Source: Ligula intestinalis (Eukaryota; Platyhelminthes; Cestoda; Diphyllobothriidea; Diphyllobothriidae). From it: DNA of 64,000 nucleotides. The position numbers were made by a program, and so were the translations under genes. The stretch covers positions 6,999,871-7,063,870 of the forward strand of contig JAYGXS010000008.1 of NCBI GenBank assembly GCA_036362985.1, given 5' to 3'. Shown piece by piece: positions 1 to 10,340 of this stretch. The notes under the pieces were generated by a model. The model was not told the DNA's origin and did no database searches. It was given only the letters and a program-made list of their open reading frames with translations. Within the stretch, counting starts at the first letter, position 1; every line of letters begins with the position of its first letter.

Positions 1-32
1 GACGCCCTTAACTTGCTAGATGATTCTTTTAG

Positions 33-309
33 GAATACAAAGAAACAAAACTGCATACTATCGGCGAGGCGCTGTCAACCTACATATTAGCCGATGATCT
101 CCTCCATATGTACGTCAAGGACACAGCTGCACCCGTATTCCTTGATGATACTGACGATCACCCTGTCAACCAAAGGGATATAAGGGCTCAATTTACACCC
201 GAAGAGATCATCACATACACTGAGCTGCAGCGACCCAGATACTTCCTGGCCTTTTTCGTGGATATCTATCGTATTGCCTACCACCTTAACGCTGAGTGCA
301 AAAAGTCAG
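33..309 (+). CDS. Exon A of EGF/TSR membrane protein gene (5' partial gene)
   Basis: First visible exon of a gene whose six in-window exons encode 534 C-terminal residues. An AG acceptor at 31-32 follows a short pyrimidine run; reading further upstream meets an in-frame TAG at 30-32, which supports an exon start at 33 in phase 0. The donor is GTATGT at 310, leaving one base of the next codon. It encodes residues 1-92 of the visible protein, beginning EYKETKLHTIGEALSTYILA, with acidic and aromatic stretches and one Cys near the end. I recognise no domain here. The signal peptide expected for an extracellular protein must lie in exons before the window. The join to the exon at 9388 restores a Glu codon. 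Confidence 0.75.
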
Positions 310-820
310 GTATGTATGCCTGAATGCTAGTCCCCCTATTTCATGAAATATCAACCGAAGTTCTGAAAGGTTGTTTAGATTCGATCAACTTACTTAAGTG
401 CGGGCTGTCGTTTTAATTATTACAGAACCCACTGTTTAGCAAGTCCATGACCGACGAGATGCTGGCTTTAGAAAGAACTCCTGAATGATCAGATAGTATT
501 GCTGCCAAAGATAAGGGAGACTGGAATGGCTATTTTTGACTTATTTTTCGTAATCGTCGTCAGTCAATCAGTTTCAGTCTATTTGGTGAGGATAATAGGC
601 AATGCCTTTGAAAACCCTTTTGATTATATGCCGGTGCGTTTCACCTATAAAAATGACCACTACTAACATAGTATTGGCAAACAGTGAGAAGCATTGTTTT
701 TTACAGTATAAGTCTGGTGTCTAGAGTTCAGACCTAGTACACCACGCGAGGCTCGAACGCACGATCTTTTCGATCACAAGTCGTTAGGGATTCGTTGTGG
801 GGCTACCTGATTGCGGCATA
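310..820. other. Start of intron 1; weak tRNA-like B-box on minus strand
   Basis: Non-coding. Around 745-800 the minus strand carries a B-box-like GCGTTCGAGCCTC and a possible upstream stem, suggesting a decayed tRNA-derived SINE. No reading frame of interest is present. Confidence 0.35.
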
Positions 821-1430
821 AAGCGCGCCCCTTGGTATTACGGACACCTGGTTTTAGGAGGTTGGATGACCGGGTATGTCAGTGAACAAATCAGTTCGCA
901 ATAATTCCGCAAAATAAAAAAAAATAACGTGGGTAAGTTGGAGGATGTATCCTAACCTCGGGCGCAGAGACTGAAGTACATTTTAATATCATCGCTAAAG
1001 CCCACTGGACCAAGGGTGAGCGCATTTATTTTTTTTTGGGGGGGGGGTCTCCACTGCCCTCGGGCGAGGTCACTGAGGGTCAATTTTTAGTAATATCGTT
1101 AACTTCAGGTCAAATGTTGGCGAATGAGTGAGAAAAGTGGTAGATTTTGGAAATTTACCCTACTTAAACTTTGTAAATATGCGGTTATTCCCACCGTTAA
1201 TTAGAAAAGCCATTTTACTTACTATACTGAATTAAGCGGCTGTTATACATGGTAGCCTTCCGAGGACTCCTCCACACTTCAATATCATTGCCATCTAATT
1301 CCTACTGGACCAATGGCCGGCATGCTAAAAACTGGAAGATTGTGAAAAATTCAACTAACTTAAAATTTGTATAATGCATAAGTAACTTTCTGAGGCCCCA
1401 GTTCACACTTTTACCCGCGTGGCCTTTCTT
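820..1430 (-). repeat. Interspersed repeat family H (minus-strand copy)
   Basis: Roughly 0.55-0.6 kb non-coding repeat, reverse-complementary to the plus copies at 2585-3110 and 20150-20740. Shared blocks include the GGTCCAGTAGG-type segment, the run with ATGATATTAAA, and an end with CTGGTTTTAGGAGG (its complement CCTAAAACCAGG is near 20695). A T9G10 homopolymer junction lies inside it near 1029-1047. Function unknown. Confidence 0.6.
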
Positions 1431-1439
1431 ATTACATGT

Positions 1440-1575
1440 CTAACTATTGAGCGACGAACTCGTTGTCTTGTCACTTAAGATGACGAGATATTCATCTCGT
1501 TGATGCGCGTTCACTGATCCTTAACGAAATTCACTCGTCCCGCTTTGCCTATGATCTTATTTTTGGGTCTTGACG
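1440..1575 (-). repeat. SINE body fragment
   Basis: Resembles the segment at about 25418-25525: both hold the GAGC...GAGCTCATTGTCTTG-type block followed by a region ending in GCGCGTTCAC...ATTCATCTG-type sequence. The orientation, by comparison with the 25.3-25.6 kb copies, is minus. Boundaries are uncertain. Confidence 0.4.
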
Positions 1576-1639
1576 GTAAGCGTGCAGCCTGAGAGGAATA
1601 CTATTTGTGGCTTGTTGGTCGTTATCAGCCAGTCCTACC

Positions 1640-1840
1640 AAATCTCAATATTTGGAATTCGCAAGATTCGAACGCGGGAGCTTTGGTAATTGAGTTTACC
1701 ACTTTACCAGTGCGCAACGGGTTCGTTACTTTGTCGGTTGAGACCAGTTCCCGGTTCGAATTCACGGGATTACAAAACTTGAAATTGAGTATGACTGGCT
1801 GATGATGGCTAATAAGCCAGAAATGGCCCTTCCGTCCTCC
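1640..1840 (+). repeat. tRNA-derived SINE with hammerhead-like motif
   Basis: A B-box-like CCCGGTTCGAATTC near 1750-1765 is followed by CTGATGA at 1799-1805, a stem TGGCT/AGCCA around an AATA loop, then GAAA at 1820-1823. This matches the hammerhead core plan CUGANGA - stem II - GAAA. The same block recurs near 9830, 11210, 18130, 18660, 25310 and 25540. A second tRNA-like B-box on the minus strand (about 1655-1720) suggests two SINEs abut head to head. Compare the Sm-alpha hammerhead SINEs of Schistosoma; identity is inferred. Confidence 0.55.
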
Positions 1841-2584
1841 TTCGCTTTGTATGATCCGTTTCCTCCTCCTGTCTCGTTAGTCACTATGTGACTGCCTACG
1901 TGGGCTGTTATTGTGAGCTCCTGGGCGAAGCGGAACTTAACTGTTGATCTACCAGATCGGTAAAGCACCTATATTAATAATATTTGTACCGGAATATTCG
2001 GTTGGTCATTGTATTGTGACTAGAAAATGTTAGAAAATATTGGCAGCCAACGCCGCGTGGGCAACATTCTGCGCAACAGTGGGGTCTTGGGCTAGAGTGT
2101 TATATTCGAGCGCACTGGAGGTTCTTGGCAGTGTAGCTCTCTTATAGTTAGGGCCGGCACCCTGTCGTTCGTCGGTTTCCACTGTGTCCTGATTCTGTCC
2201 ACACACACTGAAATTCACTAGACGTCTTGTTAACAGTAACGGCCATCCGACAAGCTGGTGTATTGGAAAGCATACAAAGAATTATTAAGGAAACTATTTT
2301 GGTGTGCTTTCTTATGCCTTTGATAAGTTATCGTCAGGCCAGTACACTTATATGGGAACGGAGTACAAAGTAAATGTGTTCGTCTTTTTGTACGGGTGAG
2401 TCGTAGGAATAGGGGGAGGGACTGGGGTCGATAAGAGAAGGCTGGCTAAGGGGCAGGATTCGGTGTAGCAGTGAAGGGGCGGGAGAGGAGTACATGCCGC
2501 TGAGTGACTGTGGACCACGTCAATTGCGGAGCTTGTAGGAACTTCTGAGGAGAATACCTATTGGGGTATCAGAAGGTGCTTATG
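1841..2584. other. Intron 1, no recognised feature
   Basis: Non-coding unique-looking sequence. Only short chance reading frames are present and I see no repeat match elsewhere in the window. Confidence 0.5.
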
Positions 2585-3110
2585 TATTATAACCACCTAC
2601 TAACACATTTTAAGTAGGTGGAATTTTTCACAAGCTGCCAGTTTCATGCACGTCAGCCGTCGATCCAGGAGGGATTGGATGGTGATATTAAACTGCAGAG
2701 GGGTGCTTTGAAGGCCAATCTGTACAATAACCACTTAAGTCATTACGCCTTTTTCCACCGGAATAACCGCTTCTTACAAAGTTTAAGTAGGGCGATTGCG
2801 CACGAGCTTCTGAACTTATTGGCTGGTTTACCTTTATTCCATTACTAAACAATGTACCTCAATGATATTACCAGAACTTAGGGCACACGCCCCCCCCACT
2901 GACATGCATGCACTCGCCGTTGGTCCAGTAGGTGAGTTATCAATGATATTAAAGCCTTCTTCAGTGTTACCACCCGAGGTCTGCGTACGCTCCTTAACTC
3001 TTAAGTTTTTTAATTTGCAGGATTATTGCGATCTAGTTTGTTCCCTGACATGTCCTGACATGTCCTGACCTTCCACACCCTTAAAACTAAGTGCCTGTAC
3101 TCCTATAACA
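2585..3110 (+). repeat. Interspersed repeat family H (plus copy)
   Basis: Starts with a hairpin, CCACCTACT...AGTAGGTGG, then matches 20150-20740 in order: GGTCCAGTAGG-like blocks, CACTTAAGT, ATGATATTAAA, and TTTTAATTTGCAGGATTATTG (TTTTATTTTGCAGAATTATTG in the other copy). A short tandem of CATGTCCTGA lies at its end. It is non-coding. Confidence 0.6.
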
Positions 3111-3500
3111 GTTCTTTTGTGTCCACAACGCCGGCTAAGTTGTTGGGACCTTGTAGATCACTTGGAAGGCCTCTTTGGGATCCACCCGATGTCTGGTAGC
3201 AATCATGTGCGCCAGAATGGAGCCACGCTGGGAGGTACCCTCATATTTGTGTGGATAAGGGCCGACTCGTGCGACCGATATAACCTGCTCCACAGGAACA
3301 AGTAAATGAGTATATGCACCTGAAGGTAGTCTGAGCTGGTAACCCATCCTTACATTCCTCATGTAATTTTGGGTTGACTGAAAAGCATACCCAAACTCTC
3401 GCTGCTGGTAAGGTTCGTGAAACAGCTTGGTCATGGCGTCTTTTCAGCAGTTCACTCGCCACGTCCCCACGAAAGGGGACTTTGAGGAATAGTGTCTTAT
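3110..3500 (-). pseudogene. PLE GIY-YIG fragment (family P3)
   Basis: On the minus strand, two overlapping frames together cover the end of a Penelope-like protein. The piece before the nuclease domain reads VASELLKRR..., then CSCGAGYIGRTSRPLS, the GIY-YIG core with its Tyr-Ile-Gly retained. A frameshift follows, then the SILAHMI...HRVDPKEAFQVIYKV segment shared with copies at 19.5 kb, 47.1 kb and 51.05 kb. The intact family encodes a reverse transcriptase followed by a GIY-YIG endonuclease used for integration. This copy is a 5'-truncated, shifted relic. Confidence 0.75.
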
Positions 3501-3559
3501 TAAGTTGGTTTGGCAGATTTAGTTAATTTAGTTGACCCAATTGTGAAAAAACTCACGGC

Positions 3560-3640
3560 ATTCGGCGGGATTCGAACCTGCATAGGAGAGTTGCGTTTTA
3601 GCCAAGCCAACGCTCCACCCACTTGAGCTACGAATGTCAC
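3560..3640 (-). tRNA. tRNA-like sequence, probably pseudogene or SINE head
   Basis: The minus strand folds partly as a tRNA: an acceptor stem ACATTCG/CGAATGC, D-stem GCTC/GAGC, and a T-arm with loop TTCGAAT. The anticodon arm is too long (GTTG and CAAC are 14 bases apart) and one T-stem pair is a mismatch, so a working tRNA is unlikely unless there is an intron. A SINE head or tRNA pseudogene is more plausible. Confidence 0.4.
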
Positions 3641-3929
3641 GCTTCACACCATGAGTTTAATCACACTTGGATCGCGGGGCTATTGCTGTTGCCGGTCCCA
3701 CCAGTATGTGTGTGCCCGTGTATGCGAGCATTGTCACTGCTGTGTGTGTCTCCGTGTTTGAATAGTGTCTTATTTTCAACGGGACACGCACGATGGAGAG
3801 AACAGTTAGAAAGAATGGATAACAATCACACACAAGCTTTACCGCGAAAGTCCAGGAGACGTGGAACTGGAGGCTGCCACCGGGGATAGAGAATACTTTG
3901 TGGGACCCTTGCAGGAGAAGCAACTGTTA
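3641..3929. other. Intron 1 sequence, low-information
   Basis: Contains a GT-rich stretch and short open frames on both strands that resemble nothing known. No support for a gene. Confidence 0.4.
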
Positions 3930-4335
3930 GTCGCACCTGTCTATAGGGGAGAGTGGGGCTGGAAACCGCCACCAGGGTAGGGACCGTCGTAACTCGTTCG
4001 CATCAAAGTGAACTTTGCCAAAAGCTAATTGCCGGGGTTTTCGAATTCTGGGAGCAGCCAATCACAGATGCCGCAAAGCTGGCCACTGGCCTGGCAACGA
4101 ATAGCACGCCAGCAAGCGTAAGTCGATCACTCACACTGGCCGTTGCTATGCCTGCTGCTAAACTGGCACTTCGGACACGACTAGACTCCAGGCTAGTTGT
4201 GCGCTCCGAATTCAAACTTCTACATGCTTATTCTCCATTTATCTGTTTACAGAATAAACGACTCTAACTACTCTGGACTTCAACGACTTCTCTCCTAAAG
4301 AACCATGGTCCGAAGATTGCAGTTGCTAGGGTTTA
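3930..4335 (+). repeat. LTR-like repeat family L
   Basis: Shares an ordered set of blocks with 28575-28985 and 39350-39655: CAGCCAATCA near the start, CCTGCTGCTAAA, a T-rich stretch ATTCTCC, an AATAAA signal (ACAGAATAAAC near 4251), then CC(A)TGGTCCGAAGATTG and GTTGCTAGGGTTTAAC at the end. A CCAAT-like start, a polyadenylation signal and a fixed end fit a solo LTR, but I could not define TG...CA termini or a target-site duplication. Confidence 0.4.
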
Positions 4336-5214
4336 ACTTCCACCCCACCTATGGTAGAACAGCTCATAAACACCTTACGTACGAGGGCACACAAAGAACG
4401 CCATCATTGCTCAAAATCAACTACTGCACGTCGAACAATTAAAACAACGTGTAACATCCATGTACTTCGTGATCCCACAAGCACACGTCTCAATCAGCCT
4501 TATTTATGATTAGTCGTTTTGGATTGTCATGATTGCTTGGAAGGCAGACGGTCACTAGTGCTTGCGTGCCAATACTCGTTACGGGCACCGCGTTGCAATG
4601 GGAGTGGGGGTGGGCGTTAAACATGCACCGGTGGCCTGTTGCTTCCTTAGTTCACGCACCTTCAGGACGGCCCGAGTGATAACTCACGTGCTGGGCTGTC
4701 CTAACAGGACACACCGTAAGCAGTCATTTTCTGCAGCTTGCAGTTTTTCCATGCGGCCAGAGAAAAGTTCTTTCAACGACCAGCATCCTGTCCGTGACTG
4801 AAGTACGCTGGGATTAACCTGTGCGATTTCTAATGACAACAAGTCTGATAAACTACTAATGCGATTTGAAAACACATTCCAGAACTTCTGTGGCTGATGG
4901 CTAGCACAGCTCTCCGGCTTCTCTGTTCAATGCAAAATGCCATTTAACTTCATGTGGTTTCGCAGGCAACGGTTCCCACTCGCTGACCTTAAACCGCTTA
5001 ATCGACATGCATTCACACACGCACGCGCTTGCCCAACTAGTCGCGGTTTCTCAGGTGACTCTTGAACGCGACACGCGGCGGCCAACGGAGCACGAGACCT
5101 CTTTATGCGACACCCTCTTCGTGCAATTGTAACACACTCATAGCCTACCAATTTCACTTGCTTCGCGGTCATGTAAGAGCAGCTGGCATCGTCACATCTT
5201 ACATAACAAAACAC
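4336..5214. other. Intron 1, no recognised feature
   Basis: Non-coding. Several 60-95 codon frames occur on both strands with no recognisable motif or repeat support. Confidence 0.4.
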
Positions 5215-5650
5215 ACACTATCTCTGGGACACTATGTTTATTTGCCTGACGTTTCGAACTCCGTTGCGGATTCATCTTCAGAGGCATACTCACAGAACAG
5301 TAGCAGAAACAGTTTGTGTGTGCACAGGGTTCCACCGTAAAATTTAAACGAACAGGAAAAATCGATAAATGCGCTGAGTGTGTTCTGATTCGTCGCGTCA
5401 GCCATGACCATCTGGCGCTGCGGTGTTGCCATTGGATTATGTGGTGGCCTGTCTGTTCTCCGCACGGCAATTTGCTTTGACCAAATTTAGTCTCACCACC
5501 GAATATGGATTGGGTAAATCGTTGCATTTAATGATGGATTGGAACCATGTGAACCACGACTCAAGTAATTTTCAGCTTAGTCGATTGTCACCTCTTGCGA
5601 GAATTTCTGCCTCATCGAATTTGAAACTGGACCGGCTGGGCACCGACATG
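5215..5650 (-). mobile_element. PLE 3' fragment (family P2) with hammerhead-like terminus
   Basis: Antisense to the gene. It covers the last part of the GIY-YIG coding region (5560-5650, same sequence as 6840-6900 and 41870-41930), the segment around ATATGGATTGGG, and the terminal motif. On the minus strand the terminus reads CTGAAGA (complement at 5275-5281), a stem, then GAAACGTCAGGCAAATAAAC (complement ending about 5236). Coding parts are shifted. Confidence 0.7.
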
Positions 5651-5882
5651 TAAGCATACACGTAAAATTCTCAAACAAATAAATGCGGGATTTTTCATAA
5701 CATTTATTCATGTGCGCTTAAAGGTAGCATTTATGCTCAAAAATAGGTAATTTATACGCACGGTTGTCAAAGTAATGCTTCCAATATGATTCTTGCAATC
5801 ATTCGAAATATGATCAATGGTAGGGCGCTCACCAATCTGGATACGGAACATGCCTGCCCCATTTTGCCTTTAAGAGTAATCT

Positions 5883-6037
5883 AGAGCCCTCATAGGCAGT
5901 CGCATAGCAACTTGTCGTTTATGATAAAGTATAAGTGACAATGACCGGGGAGACTGCGACTGCCTGCGGGGCTTCTAACTTGAGCTTCAAGGCATAATCG
6001 TTGGAGCACCCTCTGCAACGAGATGTGTGAGGGCTCT
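5883..6037. repeat. Nested inverted repeat
   Basis: Outer arms AGAGCCCTCA (5883-5892) and TGAGGGCTCT (6028-6037) are perfectly complementary. Inner arms GGCAGTCGCA (5895-5904) and TGCGACTGCC (5955-5964) are too. The spacing is unequal. It may be a small foldback element or a decayed MITE. Confidence 0.5.
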
Positions 6038-6109
6038 ACCATTCATGATGGCTCGTAGATTACCGACACATAAAATTCTGCGCGTTTTGACTGAGATTAA
6101 CCAAAACGT

Positions 6110-6356
6110 GCAGTGGAATTTGCTTGTAGTAGTTTTTCGAAAATAAAAAGGCAGTCAAAGTCACTGATAAATAAGCCTACTATTTGTTAGCGATCAGAAC
6201 AGAGCATGCTAAAAAGCTCGCATCCTATCATGGCTAAAATAACTTCGGAATAGACTGCATTGTAATCAGTATAACAACCTGAGTCGATGCCGATTAGCGA
6301 AAGAGCATCAATCTTTCGCATATGTTGGCATTTTGCACGAATTTTGGCGCGTACTG
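6110..6356 (-). mobile_element. Half of TA-flanked inverted-repeat element (family T1)
   Basis: Reverse-complement match to the left arm of the full element at 22247-23197. The outer end is at 6356, where GGCGCGTACTG is followed by TA, matching the CAGTACGCGCC terminus. The opposite arm is missing, so this is a truncated copy. Confidence 0.6.
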
Positions 6357-6399
6357 TATATGTGTCTGATAATTAAATATCCGGCCCGTACAATTGACT

Positions 6400-7138
6400 G
6401 GATAATGACATAAGTACATGGAGAAGAAGAAGACTCAATCGCTGGAACAATACGTTTATTTGCCTGACGTTTTGACATCCACCGCAGATTCATCGTCAGA
6501 GACGTGAGTTGCAGAAACAGGTAAAGCATGCACAGAAGTTTGCAGTATTTATAGGATACAGTCATAACTGCAAACATACAGCGACAATTAACGTTTATTG
6601 CCTTCTTGCGCGTGGATTGCTTGTTGGACGGCACGCGGGCTCTGACCTGTTGACCTTTCATTACGGGCGGTGGGCCTGGGCGTGATGATTGCTCGATCGT
6701 CTGGCTCTCCCATTTTAGCGTACGATGAGGCAGTGGCCTGCCCGTTCCTCGAGTGACGACTTGCTTTGGTCAAATGGACTCTGAGGATTGCATATGGATT
6801 GGGCAAATCGTTGCACTTGTTTATGGATTGGGGGCCCGTGAACCATGACTTAAGTAGTTCGTGGCCCACCCGATTCTCACATCTCGCGAGAATTTCAGCC
6901 TCATCATGTTTGAATGTGTGGCCGGGTCTCGTCGAATGAGCTGCAACTTGAGAATTGGCATCATTCCGCCGCATTGCTGCCGCATTGCTGCCGCGTGTTC
7001 GGTAATTCGCGTCTTAAGAAGTCTGCCAGTTTCTCCGACATAGTTGCTGTGCCCGCAACTGCACCAGATCATGTAGACGACCCCAGATGTTTCTTGCCGT
7101 GTAAGGGGGTCTTTCGGTTCCATGCTCTGATGCCTTAT
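6400..7138 (-). mobile_element. PLE 3' half with GIY-YIG (family P2), minus arm of a head-to-head pair
   Basis: The minus strand encodes the GIY-YIG core GVVYMIWCSCGHSNYVGETG at about 7020-7080, with G-V-V-Y and Y-V-G-E retained. After a frameshift at about 6975, it continues NDANSQVAAHSTRPGH and DEAEILA, the conserved C-terminal half. A degenerate hammerhead-like terminus, complement of CTGACGA...TCAAAACGTCAGG, lies at 6450-6505. The 5' end is abrupt at about 7138, where a plus-strand copy of the same family starts. Confidence 0.75.
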
Positions 7139-7690
7139 GACAGGCTTCTCAAGACGTGAATTGCTGAACACGCGGCAGCAGTGAGGCGAAATGATGCCAA
7201 TTCTTAAGTTGTGGCTCATTTGACGATACCCGGCCATACATTCAAATTTGATGATGCCGAAACTCTCGCAAGAGGTGACAATCGAGTGAGCCGAGAATTA
7301 CTTGAGTCAGGGTGCACTGGCCTCCAATCCATCAACAAGTGCAACGATTTTACCCAATCCATATTTGGTGTTGAGACTTAATTTGGCCAAAGCAACTCGC
7401 CGTACGGAGAACAGACGGGCCACCGCATCATCTTATGCCAACACCGCAAGGCCAGATGGTCATGGCTGACGCAACGAATCAGAACACGCCCATTTATCGA
7501 TTTTTTCTGTACGTTTAAATTTTGCGGTGGAACCCTGTGTACACACAAACTGTATCTGCTACTGTTCTGTGACTATGTCTCTGAAGATGAATCTGAGACG
7601 GATTTCGAAACGTCAGGTGAATAAAAGTACTGTTTCAGCGATCGAGTTGTCTTCTACTTCTCGACTACTTCCTGGGACTCGCATGTTTGC
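7139..7690 (+). mobile_element. PLE 3' fragment (family P2), plus arm of a head-to-head pair
   Basis: Begins within the GIY-YIG region (AGGCTTCTCAAGACG, the RLLKT segment) and runs to the element's 3' end. One frame gives HAAAVRRNDANS, then a stop, then DNRVSRELLESG and SINKCNDF. The terminal motif CTGAAGA (7581-7587), stem, GAAACGTC (7607-7614), then AGGTGAATAAAAG is the same as in other copies. With 6400-7138 it makes a divergent pair, each arm having its own 3' terminus. Confidence 0.7.
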
Positions 7691-8290
7691 TCGTATAGGC
7701 AATAACTTAAGTGTTATTACTTTATCCTCCCAATTCTTTCTCGCTGCCCTTATAACTTCAGAGATGTTTTTAGAAAACATACACGCGAAAAATATATTCT
7801 TTCGTGTAATAAGTTAGTAATAAATGACGTTTTACATGGCGAAGAAAGGGTATATTTCTGTTGTAAAAGCACCCTTTCTCGACCCCCGTTATGACCCGCG
7901 TCTGATACTTTTATATGATAGGAGCCTTGGGTTTGCCAGACTGTTGTTCCCCAAGCTAGCATGGAAACGGAGGCGAAGGCAATCGACCATGCGTAGATGT
8001 GTAGTCGTAGCTGGTCAATCATTCTCAAAAAAAGGCTGCGTGTAGTTATTGATCAGCTTACTGAGAAAGTGTTTGAGACATTGACCAATCAGAGGTGACA
8101 GTTGCCATGGTCCAGTTACAATTTCTCGTGGCATGCATTATGGCAACTCACGCAGGCGCCTTTTTGTGCTATAGGAATTCCTAACTACCCTCTCTTAGTT
8201 CCAAATGACATGTCGTGTACTTTTTGTCTAACGAAATCCATACGTTTCTCTATGCTATTGGGAAGCTAAAGTATAGGCATCTTACAATTG
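7691..8290. other. Intron 1, no recognised feature
   Basis: Non-coding sequence without clear repeat relatives in the window. Confidence 0.4.
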
Positions 8291-8400
8291 TGTACTTCTT
8301 CAGGCCCGGTTCTTTAGGAAAAGAAAAGCCATGGTAGGCCAGAGTGGTAGGAACGGTTTATTATATACAGAAGTAATGGAGATTAGCTACGGTACCTCCA
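8290..8400 (-). repeat. LTR-like repeat family L, end fragment
   Basis: Holds the complement of the family L end: GGCCCGGTTCTTTAGG, then GGCCAGAGTGGTAGGAA and GGTTTATT (complement of AATAAACC). The same order is seen at 30060-30165 and 46370-46440. Confidence 0.45.
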
Positions 8401-8429
8401 GGTGGAATCATAGAATCCTCCTTGGTATA

Positions 8430-8610
8430 GCTTTGATAGTTGCTTTGCCCACAACTGCACCAGATCCTGTAGACCACTCCTGTTCTGTGACTATGTCTCT
8501 GAAGATTAATCGGCAATGGATTTCGAAACGTCAGGCAAGAAAACATAGCGTCTGAGTGATCGGGTTATCTTCTTCTTCTCAATAACTTCCTGGGACTCGC
8601 ATGTTTGCTC
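8430..8610. mobile_element. PLE P2 micro-fragments, head-to-head
   Basis: Bases 8430-8478 encode GVVYRIWCSCGQSNY on the minus strand, the GIY-YIG core. At about 8479 the sequence switches to the plus-strand 3' terminus: GTCTCTGAAGA, stem, TTTCGAAACGTCAGGCAAG, then ACTTCCTGGGACTCGCATGTT. This is a very short version of the 7139 arrangement. Confidence 0.65.
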
Positions 8611-9387
8611 GTATTAACACCACACTCTCTCCTCACATATTATACAACACAAAATCTCTCTCATCACATCTTACACAACAAACACATACACTCTCACTCT
8701 TACACAACACACATTCTCGGACAAAGTCAACACTAACCCTGTATTCACTAGCGGCCACTGATACCTGAGACAGAAATTCAGGATTCTCTACACAATAGAT
8801 TCCTCCTTCTGGTGACTTCTGCCTTCTACGAAAAATGTGGGATTTTATTTGATGATAATAAGGACTTGAGTATAAAAAATATATTGCAAGAGGTTAAGTA
8901 AGTTAAACCCAAGCAACTGCGACCCTCAGACCATGGAGAGAAGAAGTCGGTTGATGCCAAAGGTATGAGAATAGCTAATTCTGTATAGAGAAGAATGAAG
9001 AATAAGCAGGAATAAGTTTAACTTTGGAGCGCACGACCAGTTAGGCGGCTAGCCGGGTCCTAAGTGGAAGTTAAACAGCCGGCGTGATCGGTCCTTGTCT
9101 GGGTCGGCCTGTGAAGTTATTGGCAGGTCAGACAGCATCGACCTAGATGTGCATGCGCTTTGCGGCATCTGTGATTGGCTAGTCAAGAAGCCACCTTCAG
9201 AGCATACGCACGCGTTAGCAGCGGTGGGCCTTGGCGCATGTCTGCCTGTGTGGGGTGAGTCATCACAACTACTAAGACCACTACATTTCTTCTAACGTTT
9301 CATTAGACGGAACACCTCTGCGACATGTGCGAGATAGCTGACTAACACCAGCCCTCTACTTACTTTTTCTTCTTCTTCGTCATTCAG
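8611..9387. other. End of intron 1
   Basis: Opens with an AC-rich stretch. Near 9020-9260 there is weak similarity to the antisense of family L (CCGGGTCC..., GTGATTGGCT, GCATGCGC). The last 30 bases form a strong pyrimidine tract, TTTTTCTTCTTCTTCGTCATTCAG, the acceptor for the next exon. Confidence 0.4.
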
Positions 9388-9706
9388 AAAAGTTCGTCGA
9401 TCGGACAGATGACTGCGTAAAGTTTTTCGTCAGTTATACCCATTTGCTGGTTACCTACACTCAGGTCATCTGCAGTTACCTGGGTGCAGACCCTGAACTG
9501 GACGTGGATGGCATCTGTCCGAACCTCTGTCAGGTGCGAGACAAGCCCCTATGGGAGATGAACGTGCTTCATAACTCCACCGAAGGCCGAGCCCAACTAC
9601 AACTACCAAGTGCGCACGAGGCAGTCGATGTCTGCGCCCAGATTCCGTTTGCGGTGCCGGGCACCTGCAAACTGCGTGACAAAGGCGTTTTTGATCATGA
9701 ATTCAC
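9388..9706 (+). CDS. Exon B of EGF/TSR membrane protein gene
   Basis: Acceptor AG at 9386-9387; donor GTAAGC at 9707. It enters with two bases that complete the Glu codon begun by exon A and leaves two bases. It encodes residues 94-198, starting KFVDRTDDCVKFFVSYTH and containing six cysteines in C-x(n)-C pairs such as CSYLGA, ICPNLCQV, VDVCAQ and GTCKL, plus one N-glycosylation sequon (NST). The even spacing of cysteines and the sequon suggest a secreted, disulphide-bonded fold. No named domain is recognised. The frame runs open across the exon and closes just past the donor, as expected of a true exon. Confidence 0.8.
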
Positions 9707-9819
9707 GTAAGCACTTTTCGATTATGGCTAATTGTAATGCTACTCACTATATTTAAGTAACATTTAATTATTATAGGACATGTTGCTGTCAAGACAGGGG
9801 CTTCCAGGAAGGCCCCTGC

Positions 9820-9945
9820 TGGCTAATTAGCCATCATCAGCTGAAGAAAGTCTAACCTAGTGTAGCAGCGAAAATTGCCGTCACACTTGAGTTTTGGACC
9901 GGTGAGCCTGCTAATTAGGGGCCAGTGCCAATGATTGTGTGCGTT
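9820..9945 (-). repeat. tRNA-derived SINE fragment with hammerhead-like motif
   Basis: On the minus strand a CAAAACTCAAGTGTGACGGCAATTTTC block (the same body as 16570 plus) precedes CTGATGATGGCTAATTAGCCAG, whose complement is at about 9819-9841. The GAAA of the hammerhead core is altered here (GCAG), so any ribozyme would be inactive. Confidence 0.55.
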
Positions 9946-10340
9946 TGTGATTTTGATTTTGCTCTCAAAGCAAGTAGATGCCTTTGAGCACTCCTTGATT
10001 AAAGAATGAGTTCCCATAAGACACGTGCAACTCTTGATTATGCTTGGGATTTAGATCTTTGCTCGCCATGACCGGCTCGCTTAAAGTTTTTAAACACTCC
10101 CGAGTTTTAAAAGACACTATTCGTGCTATACTGCTGCTGCGGATTGAATGAGGAGAATCAGCAACAATTTGGGCTCAACTATGTTGCTCCTCAATCGTGG
10201 ATGGGTCGTCTTCGTCAGAAGAAAATTGATCACATTGAATCACATTTGCATACGAAGGAGATAAATAGTTATGCTTTTAGATGTACGTGATTTCCAAAAT
10301 TTTACTGAAATTTCTTTGGACGCACCACATTTACATGTCA
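9946..10340. other. Intron 2, no recognised feature
   Basis: Non-coding, moderately AT-rich. No repeat relative found by eye. Confidence 0.4.

Noticed and set aside
3560..3640. A functional tRNA gene
   Set aside because: The anticodon arm is too long and a T-stem pair is mismatched; a pseudogene or SINE head is more likely.
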